From positions 186,001 to 250,000 of the forward strand of contig NZ_LRMM01000001.1 of the NCBI RefSeq assembly GCF_001647275.1: DNA of 64,000 nt, read 5' to 3'. Shown here piece by piece: positions 63,574-64,000 of this stretch. A model generated the notes under the pieces. That model was given only the letters and a program-made list of their open reading frames with translations. It was not told where the DNA came from and ran no database searches. Position numbers and translations under genes: made by a program. The DNA is from Rufibacter ruber (lineage in GTDB: Bacteria; Bacteroidota; Bacteroidia; Cytophagales; Hymenobacteraceae). Position 1 is the first letter of the stretch; each line of letters begins with the position of its first letter.

Positions 63574-64000
63574 TGGGCGTGCCTCCTTTCCAGCGCTTCC
63601 TGCGCCACCTGCACAATGTTGGTGTATGCGCCACAGCGGCAGATGTTGCCACTCATGAGGTCCCTGATCTCCTCCAGAGTCTTCGCCTTTCCTTCATTTA
63701 CCAGCCCAATCACTGAGCAGATCTGCCCCGGGGTGCAATAGCCGCACTGGAACGCGTCATGGTCTATGAACGCCTGCTGCACGGGGTGCAACTGGTCGCC
63801 CTGAGCCAGGCCCTCAACAGTGGTGATATCTTTGTTTTGCTGCATCACTGCCAGGGTAAGGCAGGAGTTGATGCGTTTGCCGTCAACCAGAATGGTGCAG
63901 GCGCCGCATTGGCCATGGTCACAGCCTTTTTTGGTGCCGGTGAGTTGCAGGTGTTCCCGCAGGGCGTCCAGCAGCGTTGTCCAGGGGGCGAGTTGTAGCT
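63570..64000 (-). CDS. paoA: Aldehyde/xanthine oxidoreductase, [2Fe-2S] subunit (5' end outside window)
   Basis: At least 143 codons, open to the window edge. The plant-type [2Fe-2S] motif GCDHGQCGACTILVDG is followed by the second cluster in FQCGYCTPGQI and GNICRCGAY. The apparent ATG at 63848 lies after the first cluster, so the real start is upstream of the window. E. coli PaoA carries a Tat signal; this part is not visible. First gene of the paoA-paoB-paoC order, overlapping paoB by 4 bp. Confidence 0.9.

Overview
The window reads as a chromosomal segment of a Bacteroidota bacterium, most likely order Cytophagales, family Hymenobacteraceae (Rufibacter/Pontibacter-like). Support: a type IX secretion C-terminal domain, DUF2911 and DUF4268 proteins, an AT-rich '-7-like' promoter context without strong Shine-Dalgarno sequences, a CheB/CheR/PAS hybrid kinase, and GC-rich housekeeping genes separated by abundant palindromic repeats. 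The genus is inferred; no rRNA or tRNA gene was seen.

Layout. 1-1239: 3' end of a frameshifted 4-alpha-glucanotransferase gene. 1295-4896: an AT-rich two-gene SIR2 + HerA anti-phage locus. 5147-32771: ordinary single genes and small operons (DUF2911 protein, Ca/Na antiporter, small multidrug export protein, MgtC, RNA cyclic phosphodiesterase, pseudouridine synthase, MBL hydrolase, serine hydrolase with a GH3 remnant, trehalose-synthase-like GH13, MsrA, DUF2254 protein, photolyase, histidine kinase/response regulator, interrupted Mut7-C RNase, terpene-cyclase-like membrane protein, two aldo/keto reductases, DUF4268 protein, glutamine amidotransferase/amidoligase pair). 33090-44070: a second accessory island with two orphan secreted proteins, a decayed type I restriction locus (hsdR, no hsdS, hsdM) invaded by an AT-rich WG-repeat lipoprotein and an Abi/HEPN gene, and a higBA toxin-antitoxin module lying between two copies of the hsdM 5' end. 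44213-55475: T9SS cargo protein, cold shock protein, heme A synthase, giant CheB/CheR/PAS kinase and an output-less bacteriophytochrome. 55820-58479: TauE-like exporter and molybdenum cofactor genes (moeB-rhodanese, moaE, moaD). 60365-64000: a three-subunit molybdenum aldehyde/xanthine oxidoreductase operon (paoCBA-like), cut by the window end. The cofactor genes and this enzyme plausibly work together.

Two repeat systems dominate the non-coding DNA. First, about 31 copies of a ~45 bp palindrome (arms TTCTGTTTTnGGnCTGTTTT / AAAACAGnCCnAAAACAGAA) sit in most GC-rich intergenic gaps and are almost absent from the AT-rich islands. Second, a composite element of roughly 1.2-1.4 kb occurs three times in the same orientation (about 10142, 46165 and 58900). 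Its ~400-500 bp core keeps several hairpins, a three-way junction and a long compound stem, with compensatory base changes between copies, which suggests a mobile or multi-copy structured RNA. This core is the best candidate here for something undescribed. Related short repeats have also been incorporated in frame in hsdR.
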